A DNA stretch of 45,832 nucleotides, taken from positions 1-45,832 of the forward strand of contig CALFXL010000001.1 of the NCBI GenBank assembly GCA_937958045.1, written 5' to 3'. Of the stretch, positions 36,093 to 44,593 are shown piece by piece. Positions within the stretch are counted from its first letter, which is position 1, and each line of letters opens with the position of its first letter. The notes under the pieces are model-generated. The model was not told the DNA's origin, ran no database searches, and was given only the letters and a program-made list of their open reading frames with translations. Source of the DNA: an uncultured Opitutaceae bacterium (lineage in GTDB: Bacteria; Verrucomicrobiota; Verrucomicrobiia; Opitutales; Opitutaceae). The translations under genes were made by a program, and so were the position numbers.

Positions 36093-38324
36093 TCACTTCG
36101 TCTTCATCACGAAGACGCCATTCCAACCTTCGCCCGGCGGATTTGCCGCCATCGCTTCGCAACGTTCCCTGTACAACAGCGAGGGATTGATCGGGTGAAA
36201 CTCATCCGGCTGCCATGGCTCGAGACGCGACGCGCGCTCGAAGCCTGCACGCGCGTTCGCCCAATCTTGTTTCAGATACAGCGCCATCGCTTCGGCGAAC
36301 AACGCGAGACACTCGCGGGTCGTGGACGAAAGCGTCTCTTTCAATCCCACGATTTCATAAATCGCCACCGGCTCGGTGCGTCCTTTCACCACGATGCGAT
36401 CGAGATAACGAAACACACACCGATCGCCCGCGAGCTCCGCCGCGTGCTTCGTCGCCTCCGTCACCAGTGTATCCACGCCGTAACTACGCGCCGCCGATTC
36501 GAGTCGCGCCGCGAGGTTCACGGTGTCGCCCATCATCGTGTAATTGAAGCGGGTGAGCGATCCCATGTTGCCCACGACCGCCGGCCCGCTGTTCAAACCG
36601 ATGCGCGTGCGCATGCGACCCACCGTCGCAGGCCATTTCCCATCGGCCGCCCATTTCTTGCGCAGCTCATCGAGTTTCTGCTGCACCACTTGCGACGCCA
36701 CGCATGCACGGTACGCATGGTCGGGAAATTCCACCGGCGCGCCAAACATCGCCACCACGGCATCGCCGACGTACTTATCGAGCGTGCCGCCCTGCGCCGT
36801 GACGATGTCCGTGCACGCCGTCAGATACTCGTTCATCAACTCGACGAGTTGATCCGGCGGCAGACTTTCCGAAAAGCTCGAGAAGCCTTCGATGTCGCTA
36901 AAATACGCCGTGATGCGCGCCTCGACTCCACCGAGCTTGGGTTCCTCGCCGGCTTCGACCATGCGATCGACCAGCTCGGGCGACACATACGTGCCAAACA
37001 TGCCTTTGATGCGGCTGCGCTTTTTCTCTTCGACCACCAATTGCCACGCGATCGCCGCGAAACTCGTCGTAAACGCCGCCCCCAGCGGAGCGATCAGCGG
37101 CAACACAAGATGCGCACGCGCGAAGATAAAAAACGCCAGCGCCACGTATGCGACCAGCAACAGCACCGCGCCCGTGCGCAGCCACACGCCGCGCCGCCCG
37201 GTCGCGACAGCCATGGCCCCCGCGGCCAATGTCAGAGCAACTATGAGTCCGGCTTCGCCGACGCCGGGAAGGCGTTGTAGGTATTTTCCGGATACAATCG
37301 TTTTGAGGACATTTCCGTGGATGCCCACCTGCGGCACCGGTCGATCGTCAAACGATGTCGGCGCCACGTCGTGCAGCAGAGGATCCACCGGACCGATCAA
37401 CACGATCGCGTCTTCGAAACGTTGGAAAAACGTCGCCGCCGCTTCGCGTTCGTCCGCTTGATCCGACGCGAGCATTTGCGCCGCCACGAGCACGAGGGAA
37501 AAACTCACGCGCGGATTTCGCTCCGAATCCCAACGCGAAAACCAATTCACTTCGAGATCGCGTCCGCCTTGCAGCGGTACGCGGGCCAGCACATCTCCCC
37601 CGGGCCGCGCGAGCTCGAGACGATCCGGGTAAATCGTCACCGCATCCGAGGGCATATTCCAATACAGGCGAGCGAGCTCTATGCCCATGTGGAAATACGT
37701 GCGGCCCGGTGTGCGCGCGAACAGCGGCACTCTGCGCGTACCGCCTTCGATCGTGTCGATGAGCCCGACCAACGGCGGGTTCACGCGAAAGTTCCCGTAC
37801 GAAAATGTCGGCAACTCCGGCGGCAGCGCTTCCTCGATCGGCGTGGTGGCACCGGGCAATTCACGCACGATGCGCTGGTGATTGATGTCGCGATCTTCGG
37901 CCGCCGCGTACGTCGCGGCGACGACGACGGGCGCCGGCGGTTGCGTGTCGAGCACGCGGCGCAGTCGCTCCGTGCCGGCGTGGAAACGCGCCTCGTCGGT
38001 CAGCTCGGATTTTCCTTTGTCCGAGAAAAGAATATCAATGCCCACCGCTCTGGCTTTGCCCGCCTTGAGCAAGGCGTCGCTCACCTCCGCGTAGTAGGCG
38101 CGATCCCAGGGTTGATTGCCGATGTCGGTGATCGAGCGCGAATCGATATCGACATACACGATCTTCACCGGCGCATCGATTTCGCCGCGAAAAAGAAACC
38201 GCCAGTCGATCGCTCGCTCCTCAAGGAAATCGAGCCAGCCGAGAAAATGCACGAGACACCACAACGCCGGGATGGGCAGCAACAGCAGCCAGCGAAGAAA
38301 ATGGAACGGCGTAGACCGGGGCAC
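36093..38324 (-). CDS. CHASE2-domain adenylate/guanylate cyclase
   Basis: 743 residues. A first membrane helix (residues about 10-30) precedes a periplasmic CHASE2 sensor (about 35-345). Membrane helices between 355 and 430 follow, then a class III cyclase domain (about 465-660). Metal-binding D477 (YFSDIEGF) and D521 (DKYVGDAVVAMFGAP), N603 and R607 (TVNLAARLES) and a late K647 are all present, so it should be active. K517 before D521 suggests ATP as substrate (inference). A C-terminal TPR-like tail ends the protein. It senses an unknown envelope signal. The FecR-domain gene lies just upstream on the same strand. Confidence 0.93.
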   Translation of the reverse strand: MPRSTPFHFLRWLLLLPIPALWCLVHFLGWLDFLEERAIDWRFLFRGEIDAPVKIVYVDIDSRSITDIGNQPWDRAYYAEVSDALLKAGKARAVGIDILFSDKGKSELTDEARFHAGTERLRRVLDTQPPAPVVVAATYAAAEDRDINHQRIVRELPGATTPIEEALPPELPTFSYGNFRVNPPLVGLIDTIEGGTRRVPLFARTPGRTYFHMGIELARLYWNMPSDAVTIYPDRLELARPGGDVLARVPLQGGRDLEVNWFSRWDSERNPRVSFSLVLVAAQMLASDQADEREAAATFFQRFEDAIVLIGPVDPLLHDVAPTSFDDRPVPQVGIHGNVLKTIVSGKYLQRLPGVGEAGLIVALTLAAGAMAVATGRRGVWLRTGAVLLLVAYVALAFFIFARAHLVLPLIAPLGAAFTTSFAAIAWQLVVEEKKRSRIKGMFGTYVSPELVDRMVEAGEEPKLGGVEARITAYFSDIEGFSSFSESLPPDQLVELMNEYLTACTDIVTAQGGTLDKYVGDAVVAMFGAPVEFPDHAYRACVASQVVQQKLDELRKKWAADGKWPATVGRMRTRIGLNSGPAVVGNMGSLTRFNYTMMGDTVNLAARLESAARSYGVDTLVTEATKHAAELAGDRCVFRYLDRIVVKGRTEPVAIYEIVGLKETLSSTTRECLALFAEAMALYLKQDWANARAGFERASRLEPWQPDEFHPINPSLLYRERCEAMAANPPGEGWNGVFVMKTK

Positions 38325-38427
38325 GGCGCGCGAACGTAGGTATCGCTTTCTTGCGGCGCCAGTCTGGAGTTACGACGCCAACGCGTTATCCACTTCTTGG
38401 ATACAACCGCGAAACGCACTCAGCGCG

Positions 38428-39372
38428 TCAGGCGCGCGGCAATCCATCCGTCGGCGAGGTGCGTGGCGGCGGCAGTTGCGGTCCGGGCGAAGGCGACAGC
38501 GGCGACACAGGCTCGCTCGGTCCCGTGGCCGGCGCGGCTTCCATGGTCGGCCCCCCCGAAGCACCGGCGGCGCCATTGCCGGTCGAAACGACGCTCGAAG
38601 AAATCGTCAGCGAACCGACGCTCGAGAGCATCTGTTGCACCATCTGCAGCAAGCTCGCGCGCACCGACGCGGGCACATCGGCCGGCTCGATCGATGCAGG
38701 GATGCCGCTCACTTCGCCGGTGCCGGCGTTGTAGGTGAGCCCGCTCAAAACAATTTGTTTCCCCTGCTCCACACGCACGGGACGACCGCGACCGAAGGTT
38801 TGTTCGATGACACCTTCGAGCATCACCAGCGCGAACGACGCGCGATTGCCTTCCGGTTTAAACGCGAGACGGAAAGCGGTGCCGCGAATACCGGCCGCGC
38901 CGACCGGAGTCTGGATCGTGAACGACGAGCCGCCGCCTTGATTCAGTTTTTTCACGTCGGAAATGATTTCTCCGCGCAACAGATTGAGCCGCGTGGTCGA
39001 TGTCGTGGGCTCGGCCACGAGCGCGTTCATCTTGTAGGTTTCCGTGAACGGCTGCTGCGTGAATTGATCGATCGAAAGCACCGAGTCCGCACCAACGGAA
39101 ACCGTCGCGCCATTGGACAATACAAACAACACGCTCGCGCCGGGACCGGTGGAGATCACTTGGCCTTCCATGAGCAGCGAGCCGTTGCGCACGGGAAAAG
39201 TCAGGCCGTCGGCCGGATTCACGACCGTCACTTCACCCACCACACGCGCAACCAAAATACGTCCGCCTGGGACAGGTTGCGGTTCGCTCGCAGTCTGCGC
39301 GGTTGCTCCAGCCGCGCTCATAAATCCGAGAGCGAAGAGGAACAGCAAGCGAGTGAGCAGGCGGATCTTCAT
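38428..39372 (-). CDS. Secreted FecR-domain protein
   Basis: 314 residues with a signal peptide (LLFLFALGFMSAAGATAQ). The FecR domain covers about residues 40-230: ILVARVVGEVTVVNPADG, LSNGATVSVGADSVLSIDQF, RLNLLRGEIISDVKKL, FTIQTPVGAAGIRGTAFRLA and a LEGVIEQ segment. The C-terminus is Pro/Ser/Gly-rich. FecR-type proteins often sit beside CHASE2 cyclases, so a sensor pair is plausible. It has no membrane helix apart from the signal, so it acts in the periplasm. It lies 103 bases before the cyclase. Confidence 0.9.
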   Translation of the reverse strand: MKIRLLTRLLFLFALGFMSAAGATAQTASEPQPVPGGRILVARVVGEVTVVNPADGLTFPVRNGSLLMEGQVISTGPGASVLFVLSNGATVSVGADSVLSIDQFTQQPFTETYKMNALVAEPTTSTTRLNLLRGEIISDVKKLNQGGGSSFTIQTPVGAAGIRGTAFRLAFKPEGNRASFALVMLEGVIEQTFGRGRPVRVEQGKQIVLSGLTYNAGTGEVSGIPASIEPADVPASVRASLLQMVQQMLSSVGSLTISSSVVSTGNGAAGASGGPTMEAAPATGPSEPVSPLSPSPGPQLPPPRTSPTDGLPRA

Positions 39373-39388
39373 GGCGGGAGTGTTTCAA

Positions 39389-39407
39389 CAACGTCACGGA
39401 GACGTTG
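39389..39407. promoter_or_regulatory. Palindrome CAACGTC-N5-GACGTTG before the FecR gene
   Basis: Perfect 7-bp arms, CAACGTC (39389-39395) and GACGTTG (39401-39407), lie 17 bases upstream of the FecR ATG (39372) and overlap the stop of the upstream gene at 39394. It could be an operator or simply a short hairpin. Confidence 0.35.
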
Positions 39408-41283
39408 AACTTAAGCGCTGCTGCAAGGATCGGGCGGCCGCGTGATGGGGGTCAAGTCGCAAGCAAGTTTCAACAGCCACCAGCGCCAACTTATTTACCC
39501 TAGGATTTAGACTGAGGTGATATGCCTGGTGGTACCACATGAGGGCGTTGGTCGGAGCGAGCGTGAGTGCTTTCAGGAAGGCTTCGCTGCCGTCGTTCCA
39601 GCGACCTTGCAGATCGAGCGCGACGCCCAATCTAACCCAAAATTCGGGAACGACTTCCGAATATTTGAGCGCGGTCCTCGCCGCTTGTTCCGCTTCGCGT
39701 CCGAGGTCGTTTCGACTCGTCGGCGCGAGATGCGACCAAAGCGCCGCCACGTAGGCCGAATCGGCCCAGCTCTGGGCATTGGTTTCGTCAAATGCGATCG
39801 CCTCGCCCAGCAAAGCCCGTGCTTCGGTGAGCGCGTCTTTCTGTTGGTTGAGCGTAGGGTTTGGCGTCATCGCCAGGAGATCGATGCGCTCGCGTCCGGC
39901 TTGGCGCGAAGCCTCGCCTTGATACGTCGGTAATGCGATCGCGAGCGTCGCCACCACCACCGCCACCGCCGCGACAATCGCGGACAGCTGTTTCCACATT
40001 TCGACCGGTGCGTCGTCTTCCTCCGGCCAATAGCGGCGCACAAGTTCAGCCGCCGCCACCGCGAGCCACAGACCGATGGCGGGGATCTTCAGGTGAAAAT
40101 CGACCAGGCACGCGATGGCCAGCGCCATCAACCCGATCGCCAGACCGTGACCAAATCCCGCCCCGCGCCAGCCCGTGTACACATCGACCGCAGGCGAGCG
40201 TCGCCGCAGCGCGGTTTTCACGCCGATCGCACCGATCCCGCCGAAGAATAGAATAAACCCAATCGCGCCATAATCGCTGAGCGTGTTCAGGTAGTCGTTG
40301 TGCGCCCATTGAGGCTCGTCGTGGAAATCCTCGGGACGGTGTTTTTCGAAAAGTGTGTTGAAGCTGCCTGCGCCCGTTCCGAGCACCGGCGCGCTTCCCC
40401 AAAGGCGCGCCGCCGCTTTCCACAACACCGGACGCGAACTTTCGCCGCGATCGCGCGCAAACTCGTCCAAACGCTCCTTCACGCGCGGCATCGTCGAATA
40501 CAACATCACTCCCGCGATCACGACCAAACCCATCGCGGTCGCGGACAACAACACCCGCGAAGCCCAAGCCTGCCGGCGCAGAAATAACGGCCACGCCGCC
40601 AGCGCCAGCGCGAGCGCGAGCCACGCGCCGCGACTGATCGTCAGCGCGAGGCCGAATAAAAGCATCAATGCGAGATAACCAAAAAGCACGCGCTGCACCG
40701 CGCTCGCTCCGCGTTGCCACGTCAGCGACAACACCGGCGGAATCGCGATCACTAGCAACGCGGCGAAATTATTGGGATTGCCCAAACTCCCGCTCGACCG
40801 CCCGAGATATTGCGCGGCTTGCACGCGTCCCAGCATGAGCCAGTCGGGCGCGATGTAGCGTTGATACGCCGCGAGCAGCACAGAAAAAACCGCCAACCCG
40901 AGTACCGTCACCAACACCAGAAACCGCGGCTTCGGGTGACGCAGTCCATTGAGGGCGATCCAGAAAATCGCGATCATCTGCGCCCAGCCGAGCCAGTCGC
41001 GCTTCCCGATCCACGGCACGGGTGTGATCACCGCCACGCTGATCGCGGCGTAAACAAGGAACGGTAACAGCCACCATCCGGCGCGATGGGTCGCCCGCCC
41101 TTTCCACGCGCCATACGCGAGCTGCAGGGCCAGCGTCGCCCCCGTCAGCGCCCAGCCGATGACCATCGTTTCCGCGCGCGCGCCTCCCAGACAAATCGTC
41201 GTCCAAGCGAGATTCGCCGCGAGCAAACCGGCGATCATCCATTCACCGGAAGGGACGATTTTGGGGTGGTCGGAAAAGGCCAT
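39394..41283 (-). CDS. O-antigen ligase-like (Wzy_C) membrane protein with C-terminal TPR region
   Basis: 629 residues. There are about 12 hydrophobic segments in the first 440 residues. The Wzy_C/WaaL signature FGLALTISRGAWLALALALA lies near residue 215, and a periplasmic loop with RPVLWKAAARLWGSAPVLGTGAGSF and WAHNDYLNTLSDYGAIG follows. Residues after about 470 are soluble and helical with TPR-like repeats (ALKYSEVVPEFWVRLGVALD, SEAFLKALTLAPTNALMWYH). It may ligate polysaccharide to lipid A or a protein. No glycosyltransferases are nearby. It may be cotranscribed with the FecR and cyclase genes. Confidence 0.85.
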   Translation of the reverse strand: MAFSDHPKIVPSGEWMIAGLLAANLAWTTICLGGARAETMVIGWALTGATLALQLAYGAWKGRATHRAGWWLLPFLVYAAISVAVITPVPWIGKRDWLGWAQMIAIFWIALNGLRHPKPRFLVLVTVLGLAVFSVLLAAYQRYIAPDWLMLGRVQAAQYLGRSSGSLGNPNNFAALLVIAIPPVLSLTWQRGASAVQRVLFGYLALMLLFGLALTISRGAWLALALALAAWPLFLRRQAWASRVLLSATAMGLVVIAGVMLYSTMPRVKERLDEFARDRGESSRPVLWKAAARLWGSAPVLGTGAGSFNTLFEKHRPEDFHDEPQWAHNDYLNTLSDYGAIGFILFFGGIGAIGVKTALRRRSPAVDVYTGWRGAGFGHGLAIGLMALAIACLVDFHLKIPAIGLWLAVAAAELVRRYWPEEDDAPVEMWKQLSAIVAAVAVVVATLAIALPTYQGEASRQAGRERIDLLAMTPNPTLNQQKDALTEARALLGEAIAFDETNAQSWADSAYVAALWSHLAPTSRNDLGREAEQAARTALKYSEVVPEFWVRLGVALDLQGRWNDGSEAFLKALTLAPTNALMWYHQAYHLSLNPRVNKLALVAVETCLRLDPHHAAARSLQQRLSSTSP

Positions 41284-41357
41284 GCAACGCCCTTAGAGGA
41301 CGGCACTGCGGGAATCGAAGACAAGGGGTTTTTACCCGCAGATTGTTAACGGCTTTT

Positions 41358-41392
41358 GAAAAAAGAAAGCGCCACCCCTGTGGAGGTGGCGC
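41358..41392 (-). terminator. Rho-independent terminator after glnA
   Basis: On the minus strand, GCGCCACC (41392-41385) pairs with GGTGGCGC (41376-41369) over 8 bases, followed by TTTCTTTTTT. It lies about 32 bases after the glnA stop. Confidence 0.9.
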
Positions 41393-41423
41393 CGAAAGAA
41401 AGGTCGAAACGTCGTCCAACCGA

Positions 41424-42458
41424 TTACTTGGTCGGGACCGTCGAGATCGTCTTGAGGATGCGCGACGCGACTTCGTACGGGTTGGCCGAGGAGTTCGGAC
41501 GGCGGTCTTCGAGGTAGCCGCGATAGCCGTTGTTGATGAAGCTGTGCGGCACGCGGACCGAAGCGCCGCGGTCGGCGAGACCGTAGCTGAACTTGTCGAT
41601 CGCCTGGGTCTCGTGGAGACCGGTGAGACGCAGGTGGTTGTCCGGACCGTAAACGGCGATGTGTTCGTCCATGTGCTTGGCGAAAGCGGCCATGAGGCGT
41701 TCGAAGTACTCTTTGCCGCCGACTTCGCGCATGTACTTGGTCGAGAAGTTCGAGTGCATACCGGAACCGTTCCAATCGAGCGGAGCATCATAAGCGCCGC
41801 GGATCGGCTTGCAGTGCCACTCGACGTCGATGCCGTACTTTTCGCAGAGGCGCATCAGGATGTAGCGAGCGACCCAGAGATCGTCGGCGGCCTTCTTGGA
41901 GCCTTTGCCGAAGATCTGGAATTCCCACTGACCTTTGGCGACTTCGGCGTTGATGCCTTCGTGATTGATGCCGGCTTCCAAGCAGAGATCGAGGTGCTGT
42001 TCGACGATTTCACGAGCGACGGAACCGACGGCCGCATAACCGACGCCGGTGTAGTACGAGCCCTGCGGAGCGGGGAAACCGTGTTCGGGGAAGCCGAGCG
42101 GGCGGCCGTCTTTGAAGAGGAAATATTCTTGTTCGAAACCGAACCAAGCATCCTCGTCGTCGAGGATCGTGGCGCGGCTGTTGGTGATGTGCGGGGTCTT
42201 GCCGTCCGGCATCATGACTTCGCACATGACGAGGACACCGTTCTTGCGCGTACCGTCTGGATACACCGCCACCGGCTTGAGGACGCAGTCAGAGCTCCGG
42301 CCTTCCGCCTGCTTGGTCGAGCTGCCGTCGAAGCCCCAGTTGGGCAGTTCTTCGAGCTTCGGGAAGCTGGCGAATTCCTTGATCTGCGTCTTGCTGCGCA
42401 GGCCCGCGACCGGCTTGTAGCCGTCGAGCCAGATGTATTCCAATTTGTATTTGGGCAT
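41424..42458 (-). CDS. glnA: Glutamine synthetase, type II (GSII, eukaryote-like)
   Basis: 344 residues, much shorter than the 470-residue type I enzyme. LEYIWLDGYKPVAGLRSK, NWGFDGSSTKQAEGRSSDC, WFGFEQEYFLF, and GQWEFQIFGKG are GSII signatures. DAPLDWNGSGMHSNFSTKYM and NPYEVASRILKT occur near the C-terminus. It makes glutamine from glutamate, ammonia and ATP. The ATG at 42458 is preceded by a C/T-rich tract with no Shine-Dalgarno. A sigma-54 promoter candidate lies about 95 bases upstream. Confidence 0.95.
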   Translation of the reverse strand: MPKYKLEYIWLDGYKPVAGLRSKTQIKEFASFPKLEELPNWGFDGSSTKQAEGRSSDCVLKPVAVYPDGTRKNGVLVMCEVMMPDGKTPHITNSRATILDDEDAWFGFEQEYFLFKDGRPLGFPEHGFPAPQGSYYTGVGYAAVGSVAREIVEQHLDLCLEAGINHEGINAEVAKGQWEFQIFGKGSKKAADDLWVARYILMRLCEKYGIDVEWHCKPIRGAYDAPLDWNGSGMHSNFSTKYMREVGGKEYFERLMAAFAKHMDEHIAVYGPDNHLRLTGLHETQAIDKFSYGLADRGASVRVPHSFINNGYRGYLEDRRPNSSANPYEVASRILKTISTVPTK

Positions 42459-42550
42459 GGTGGAGGTGGAGGAAGGAGGAGGAATGGGTCAGGTATTTTC
42501 TTCAAGCGTATAGATAAACACCGGAAGAGACCTGGAACGGCGCGATAAAA

Positions 42551-42566
42551 AGCACGCGACATGCCA
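42551..42566 (-). promoter_or_regulatory. Candidate sigma-54 promoter of glnA
   Basis: On the minus strand the sequence reads TGGCATG-TCGC-GTGCT, matching TGGCAYR-N4-TTGCW at all but one position. The invariant GG (-24) and GC (-12) are present with the right spacing. It would give a leader of roughly 80 bases for glnA, in line with nitrogen control of this gene in many bacteria. Confidence 0.6.
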
Positions 42567-42645
42567 GCGCCTGCTAGAATTAATTTTCATGCCAGAATTT
42601 TTTCCTGAGCCGTCCGCCTGATCGATTTTAACCACGAACTCGCCC

Positions 42646-43134
42646 TTGCCTCATCCGCCGTCGGTCGAAATTGTGCAGTGCAACCAGCGTTCTCTCGGCA
42701 TGCATAACATCAAAGATACCGCCCGGGCTACGGTGCGCATCGGCTTCGACGGCCGGGTGCACAAGACCTTTCGCGGTCATCTCGCCCGAGAGCGTTTTGA
42801 GAACGAGGTGCGCGTTCTTAAATACTTGGAGGAAAAGGGCTGCGAATTCGTTCCCCGCCTCCTCGATAGCGATCCGGCCACGCTTAAAATCGTGACCACC
42901 AACTGCGGTCGTGTGGTCACTCACCTGAGCGATGAACGTATGCGCGAGCTCTACCGCGAGCTTGAGCGCTACGGGGTCCGCCATGAAGACGCCTTCATGC
43001 GAAATATCACGTATCGGGAGTCGGATGGGCGTTTCTGTGTGATCGACTTCGAGTTCGCCACCTTGATCGACCGGGATGTCCCGCTCGGCTTAAAGCCTGT
43101 GGGCCCCGGCGATTCTTCTGCCGCGTCTGCCTGA
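42646..43134 (+). CDS. Minimal protein-kinase-like protein
   Basis: Up to 162 residues. Kinase-fold elements are in order: GFDGRVHKTF with beta-3 lysine K40, FENEVRVLKYL with the helix-C glutamate E54, the catalytic loop HEDAFMRN (H113, D115, N120), and VIDFEFA with metal D134 in place of DFG. The set fits RIO, Kdo-kinase or YrbL-like small kinases and suggests an active enzyme. The start is uncertain: TTG at 42646, GTG at 42673 or ATG at 42700, each with no clear Shine-Dalgarno. A PP2C phosphatase gene begins 25 bases downstream, so the two are probably one unit. Confidence 0.7.
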   Translation: MPHPPSVEIVQCNQRSLGMHNIKDTARATVRIGFDGRVHKTFRGHLARERFENEVRVLKYLEEKGCEFVPRLLDSDPATLKIVTTNCGRVVTHLSDERMRELYRELERYGVRHEDAFMRNITYRESDGRFCVIDFEFATLIDRDVPLGLKPVGPGDSSAASA

Positions 43135-43159
43135 ACCAGCAGAGCCGCGACACCTTTCC

Positions 43160-44020
43160 ATGGTCCCGCCGCCCTCCGATCCCTCTTCCACCAACCGCCT
43201 GCTTTGGTCTGGCCTGACCGACCGCGGCAAGGTTCGTCCCAATAACGAGGACTCGTTCTTGGGCATCGCCTTCGATGGACACGATGTCCGCTTCCTGGGC
43301 AAAACCGGAGGCTCTTCCATGGGCGTGTCGGATTTCGTTTTCGCCGTCAGCGACGGCATGGGCGGCGCCAACTCCGGCGAATTCGCCAGCCGCATCGCGG
43401 TCGAAAAAATCACCCGCCTTCTGCCCAAAGGCTTCCGCCTTTCCGCCCAAGGCATGTCCAGCGGCTTCCCCGATCTCATCGGCGAATTGTTTGCCTCCAT
43501 CCACCGCGACATGCTCCGTATGGGCCAGGCCTACGAGGAATGCGCCGGCATGGGCGCCACGCTGAGCCTGTGCTGGTTCACGCCCGAGTGGATGTATTTC
43601 GGCCACATCGGCGACAGCCGCGTCTACTATTTTCCCAAGGACGGCCCGCTCACGCAGGTCACGCACGATCACAGTCACGTGGGCTGGCTGCGTCGCACCG
43701 GAAAAATCAACGAACGCGAAGCCCGCGCCCATCCGCGACGCAACGCTCTCCAGCAGGCCCTCGGCGCCGGTCATCAATTCGCCGAACCTCATATCGGCGC
43801 CGTCGGTTATCAACCGGGCGATCGTTTCATGATTTGCTCCGACGGTGTCATCGACGGCCTCTGGGATCGTCGCATCGGCGAAATCCTTTCCACCGCTCCG
43901 ACGGGTGAAAACATCGCCAAGCTCATCGTGGACGAAGCGGTCGCCGAATCCGGTCGCGACAACACCACCGCGATCGTCATCGAGGTCTGCCCGCCCGAAA
44001 CCGCGACGTCGGCCTCCTGA
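43160..44020 (+). CDS. PP2C-family serine/threonine phosphatase
   Basis: 286 residues. Metal-binding motifs are RPNNEDSFLG (near residue 30), FAVSDGMGGANSGEFAS (residues about 62-78), FGHIGDSRVYYF, DRFMICSDGVIDGL and ESGRDNTTAIVIEV. All core aspartates of bacterial PP2C (Stp-like) enzymes are present. There is no membrane segment. It removes phosphate from Ser/Thr of unknown targets. It is adjacent to the small kinase-like gene and convergent with dnaX. Confidence 0.93.
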   Translation: MVPPPSDPSSTNRLLWSGLTDRGKVRPNNEDSFLGIAFDGHDVRFLGKTGGSSMGVSDFVFAVSDGMGGANSGEFASRIAVEKITRLLPKGFRLSAQGMSSGFPDLIGELFASIHRDMLRMGQAYEECAGMGATLSLCWFTPEWMYFGHIGDSRVYYFPKDGPLTQVTHDHSHVGWLRRTGKINEREARAHPRRNALQQALGAGHQFAEPHIGAVGYQPGDRFMICSDGVIDGLWDRRIGEILSTAPTGENIAKLIVDEAVAESGRDNTTAIVIEVCPPETATSAS

Positions 44021-44115
44021 GGCGCGGCCAGCCGTCCGCGTTATAACAGGACCGCAGGCGCGCTATTGTATTCATAATTCGAATACACGCTTATCTCGCG
44101 CACGCACTACGCACC

Positions 44116-44583
44116 TCAGCGTTTCAACACGTCTTCACGGACACGGCGTACTGCGGTGAATTTCACGCGGAAAAGATCGTCCAACGCTTCGCGCGCTTCG
44201 GCCGGAATACGATTCACCAACGCATCGATCGCCGGCAACGGTCCGAGCGCGGCCTCGGCCTCGGCAGCCGCCTGCCGCAGCGTTTGCACGCCCGCTTTCG
44301 GCACGGCGCGTCCCTGCGCTTTTTCTTCGCCCAAAAACGCCGCTTCGTCCGCATCGCTCGGCCATGTCGGACCGTCGTCGTCGAAAGGCATGGAGGCGTC
44401 TGATGAGATTTCCTCTGCGCCCGGTAAACTCGCCAGCTCCGCCTCCGTCTCGACTTCGGCCGCCGCCGCGCTGGCAGCACTGGCCGCCGATGTCGGCACG
44501 CTCGATGACATCGCGACGGCGCGACCGGCGTTGATCTCCGCAATCGCCTGCGCGACGCGCGCATCGAGGCGCTCAATCAGTCC
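44116..44583 (-). CDS. dnaX: -1 frame extension of dnaX (C-terminal part of tau-like product)
   Basis: From the A10 run, the -1 frame is open for 155 codons (GGA at 44583 to a stop at 44116-44118). It begins GLIERLDARVAQAIAEINAG, a regular amphipathic helix that is in frame with the downstream ATG at 44511. The translation ends in a conserved-looking helical part (LVNRIPAEAREALDDLFRVK, then FTAVRRVREDVLK) after an Ala/Glu-rich linker. Joined to residues 1-388 of the zero frame it gives a protein of about 543 residues, a normal length for tau. The ATG at 44511 has no obvious ribosome binding site, so a separate gene is less likely. Confidence 0.7.
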   Translation of the reverse strand, partial: GLIERLDARVAQAIAEINAGRAVAMSSSVPTSAASAASAAAAEVETEAELASLPGAEEISSDASMPFDDDGPTWPSDADEAAFLGEEKAQGRAVPKAGVQTLRQAAAEAEAALGPLPAIDALVNRIPAEAREALDDLFRVKFTAVRRVREDVLKR

Positions 44584-44593
44584 TTTTTTTTTT
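44545..44593 (-). promoter_or_regulatory. Slippery A10-G site with downstream hairpin in dnaX
   Basis: On the minus strand GAA AAA AAA AAG GAC TGA holds ten A (44593-44584), then G. The heptamer A-AAA-AAG is the classic -1 site of dnaX genes. Eleven bases downstream is a hairpin: CGCCT (44571-44567) and GCGCG (44562-44558) pair with CGCGC (44554-44550) and AGGCG (44549-44545). The arms have a 4-base bulge and a 3-base loop. Run length also suits transcriptional slippage. Confidence 0.7.

Noticed and set aside
44021..44115. Gap between the PP2C gene and dnaX as a site of an RNA gene
   Set aside because: No terminator-like hairpin, promoter or conserved RNA motif is seen there.
44116..44511. 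Separate 131-residue gene starting at ATG 44511
   Set aside because: Its frame extends without a stop to the A10 run of dnaX and codes a helix there; it is better explained as the frameshifted end of DnaX.
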